This document shows, piece by piece, positions 5,127 through 6,925 of a DNA stretch of 6,925 bases. Position numbers and translations under genes: made by a program. Numbering within the stretch: position 1 is the stretch's first letter; each line of letters starts with the position of its first letter. The stretch lies in NCBI GenBank assembly GCA_964458125.1, contig CAYWHE010000214.1:1-6925 (forward strand). Direction: 5' to 3'. The notes beneath the pieces were generated by a model that saw nothing but the letters and a program-made list of their open reading frames with translations, had not been told where the DNA came from and made no database searches. The DNA comes from CAYWHE01 sp964458125 (GTDB lineage: Bacteria; Bacteroidota; Bacteroidia; AKYH767-A; OLB10).

Positions 5127-6925
5127 TTAAAATTTTGTTATCCTCCTGATCCAGGTATCGCTTTCATCCGATGCTTCCAGGATATAAATCGCTACCGGCA
5201 GCCCGCTGACATCCATGACGGCATTTCCGTCACCGGAATCAACTGTCAGTGTTTCCTCCCGAACCACCTGACCCGTTAGGTTGAAAATCCGGATACGAAG
5301 GATTTTTCCGGAAAGAGCTGGTGCCCTCAGCATGAGATCAGCTGAAACCGGATTCGGATACATAATAATCTCTGCGTCCGTATCCGGGATAGTTTCCGTC
5401 TCACGGCAGGGCACGCTGACCTGCACAGGCGAGGAAACGGCTGTACAACCATGTGAACTGGTGGCCTTTACTTTATAAAATCCGGCCGTCTTCGCCCGGA
5501 ATTTATTTCCGGTTGCTCCGCTGATATTGGTATTGTTCCGCTTCCATTGATAGGTCCATCCGTTGTTCAGTGGCGCTTTCAGCTCCACACTATCGCCCAG
5601 GCAAAAGGTAGTGGGTCCCTGAGGGGTGACCGTGACGGAAGGATTGGAATAAACGGTGACCGCTGTGCCTGTTCCGGTGGTTTTGGAACATCCTGTGTTC
5701 GTATTAGTAACTGTAACCTTATACGTACCCGTAGCGGTTGCGGGATAAGCAGACTGAGTGGCTCCGGCAATATTGATCCCGTTTTTTTTCCATTGGTAAG
5801 ACCGGTTTGAATTTACCGGAGCCTGCAATCCCACGCTTTCGCCGGAACAGAATGTAACCGGTCCGGTGGCGGTGATGGATGCCGATGGAAGCGGGTTCAC
5901 CGTGACGGCTATGGTGTTGGAGGTTGGCTGACCGCAGGCGCTCATGATGCACCTGAAATTACCGGCAACGGTTGCCGTATAAGAAGAAGCCGTTGCGCCT
6001 GGCAGGGATGTATTATTCAATTGCCATTGATAGGATGGAGCCGCAACCGTACTTGATAAAACCACACCATTACCCTGGCAAACCGTAGTGGGCCCGGAAG
6101 AAGTGATGGTTGCAGCGGCACAGGTTGTCCAGGCAGCGATTCTTCCAACATTGTAATTTCCGGCCATTGTAAAAGCGCCGGCCACCATCAGGGACTGGTT
6201 ATATTCGAGCAGCGCATTGACCGTTCCATCTGTACCTGGACCCAATGCATACCAGGATCCGTCATACCGTGCTATGTTGTTCGCGCTGGTTCCGCCGGCT
6301 TCAGAAAAATGTCCGCCGGCGTATAAAAAACCGTTATACGACAACAGGACGGAAAGCCCCTCTCCCGGATCGCCTGCAATTCCTACATCACCCGCATTGC
6401 TCCAGAAGAATCCGTTCCACCCTGCAATATTCACAGCTCCCGTTCCGCTCACCGAGGTGAAGAATCCCCCGATGTACAGGGAACCATTCCAGGTCCCCAT
6501 GCCGCGAACCAGGCCGTTTGGAATGGATCCTGCCGAAGACCAGCCTGAACCATTCCATCGCTCTATGCTCCCGAAATTACCGGCCGCATACAATTCATTG
6601 TTATATACGCACAGGGAATAGATGATGCTCTGGGAATTCCCGCCAACTCCAGCACCGACAGGCAACCAGGCGGTCCCGTTCCACCGTGCAATATTCAGGG
6701 CCGGTGTATTTCCGATCGTATCAAAACTCCCGGCCGCATAAAGTTCCCCGTTATAAACGGTCATGGCAAATACCAGGTGGCTTCCGCCATGGGTTAGTCC
6801 GATACTGTTGCCATTCATGTAAACGGGTGAAGGAAGCCCCAAGCTGTGGCCGCCAGAATACAGGTCGCCGTTATAAACGGCCATGCACCGTATCTCATTG
6901 GGAACCGAAAACAAGCCCCCGGCTA
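5127..6925 (-). CDS. Gene C: secreted beta-propeller/Ig protein with T9SS sorting domain, 5' end beyond window
   Basis: The frame is open from the right edge (first whole codon 6923-6921) to the TAA at 5129-5127. A TTG at 6914 could be taken as the start, but it lacks a signal peptide and the frame already reads Ala-Gly-Gly upstream, so the true start lies beyond the window. Counting from 6914 (595 aa), residues 1-264 hold about six repeats with the pattern VYNGxLYAAGxF, then NIARWNGxxWxxVGxG. This propeller type is unlike the kelch repeats of genes A and B and resembles the Rax2-like or generic WNG-repeat proteins of Bacteroidota. Ig-like modules lie at about 266-340, 341-425 and 426-502, and a T9SS type A sorting domain with MYPNP at about 515-595. 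The last propeller repeat lacks its outer W strand; if an N-terminal strand closes the ring, only a signal peptide and a short strand are missing. It is the first visible gene of the unit. Ligand unknown. Confidence 0.93.
   Translation of the reverse strand, partial: AGGLFSVPNEIRCMAVYNGDLYSGGHSLGLPSPVYMNGNSIGLTHGGSHLVFAMTVYNGELYAAGSFDTIGNTPALNIARWNGTAWLPVGAGVGGNSQSIIYSLCVYNNELYAAGNFGSIERWNGSGWSSAGSIPNGLVRGMGTWNGSLYIGGFFTSVSGTGAVNIAGWNGFFWSNAGDVGIAGDPGEGLSVLLSYNGFLYAGGHFSEAGGTSANNIARYDGSWYALGPGTDGTVNALLEYNQSLMVAGAFTMAGNYNVGRIAAWTTCAAATITSSGPTTVCQGNGVVLSSTVAAPSYQWQLNNTSLPGATASSYTATVAGNFRCIMSACGQPTSNTIAVTVNPLPSASITATGPVTFCSGESVGLQAPVNSNRSYQWKKNGINIAGATQSAYPATATGTYKVTVTNTNTGCSKTTGTGTAVTVYSNPSVTVTPQGPTTFCLGDSVELKAPLNNGWTYQWKRNNTNISGATGNKFRAKTAGFYKVKATSSHGCTAVSSPVQVSVPCRETETIPDTDAEIIMYPNPVSADLMLRAPALSGKILRIRIFNLTGQVVREETLTVDSGDGNAVMDVSGLPVAIYILEASDESDTWIRRITKF
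5130..5372 (-). other. T9SS type A sorting domain of gene C
   Basis: The last 81 residues begin IIMYPNPVSADLML, continue through RIFNLTGQVV and end LPVAIYILEAS...WIRRITKF. The usual Gly of the GIY strand is Ala here. Sequence identity to the gene B sorting domain is low although the preceding Ig module is nearly identical, so homogenisation stops between the two. Confidence 0.88.
5409..6119 (-). repeat. Ig-like module array of gene C (three modules)
   Basis: Three modules cover residues about 266-502 counted from 6914. The first (TTVCQGNGVVLSS...YQWQLNNTSLPGAT) is divergent. The second (TFCSGESVGLQAP) differs from A and B in its first half but its second half (INIAGATQSAYPATATGTYK) is identical to gene A. 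The third (TFCLGDSVELKAP, with FRAK in place of FQAK) is nearly the same as in A and B. The three form a stalk between the propeller and the sorting domain. Confidence 0.85.
6123..6925 (-). repeat. Six WNG-type propeller repeats in gene C
   Basis: Repeats of roughly 40-50 residues have the landmarks AVYNGDLYSGG, TVYNGELYAAGSF, CVYNNELYAAGNF, TWNGSLYIGGFF, SYNGFLYAGGHF and EYNQSLMVAGAF. Most are followed by an IARWNG or related strand (NIARWNG, SIERWNG, NIAGWNG, NIARYDG). The first visible repeat has a shortened second half (VYMNGNSI). The array ends at IAAWTTC, right before the first Ig-like module. More repeats could lie past the right edge, although the missing outer strand of the last repeat suggests the ring is nearly complete. 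Confidence 0.8.

Noticed and set aside
1..5820. Dispersed near-identical segments as insertion sequences
   Set aside because: They encode Ig-like modules in frame within each gene, with no transposase, terminal inverted repeats or target duplications.
6912..6914. TTG at 6914 as the start of gene C
   Set aside because: The frame stays open to the window edge, the residues after it are mid-propeller, and no signal peptide follows.

Overview
The window reads as an accessory, surface-protein locus of a member of the Bacteroidota. The evidence is protein architecture. Two predicted secreted proteins end in a type IX secretion system (T9SS) type A sorting domain with the FPNP/MYPNP signature, and they carry Ig-like modules of the kind found in Cytophaga/Chitinophaga-type bacteria. 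The one clear start-site leader is A-rich with no strong Shine-Dalgarno. I cannot name a genus. No gene here has a recognised gene symbol.

All real coding sequence lies on the minus strand, and three tightly packed genes fill the window. In transcription order (right to left) they are gene C, gene B and gene A. Gene C (5127-6925, 5' end off the window) has an Asn/Gly-rich beta-propeller head. Gene B (2267-5098, complete, 943 aa) has twelve kelch repeats. Gene A (1-2258, 3' end off the window, at least 752 aa) has seven 20-residue leucine-rich repeats followed by six kelch repeats. Gene A runs off the left edge with no stop in the window, so a search for closed ORFs misses it; I read its frame codon by codon from 2258 to 1 and found it open throughout.

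Each protein has the same plan: a variable propeller or LRR head, then three Ig-like modules, then (in B and C; expected for A beyond the edge) a T9SS sorting domain. A and B have visible signal peptides. The gaps are 28 bp (C to B) and 8 bp (B to A), so the three are probably one transcription unit. Its promoter lies right of the window and its terminator left of it. I see no RNA genes, mobile elements, CRISPR arrays, promoters or terminators, and no gene-free stretch over 28 bp.

The most notable point is how the paralogues relate. The last two Ig-like modules are near-identical in DNA between genes, while the heads differ completely. Gene A is mosaic: its left-edge segment is closest to B, a patch of about 150-175 bp next to it is closest to C, and the segment beyond resembles B again. 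This suggests gene conversion between neighbours. The likely role is a family of cell-surface or secreted adhesion/binding proteins with exchangeable heads on a shared stalk; the ligands cannot be told from sequence.
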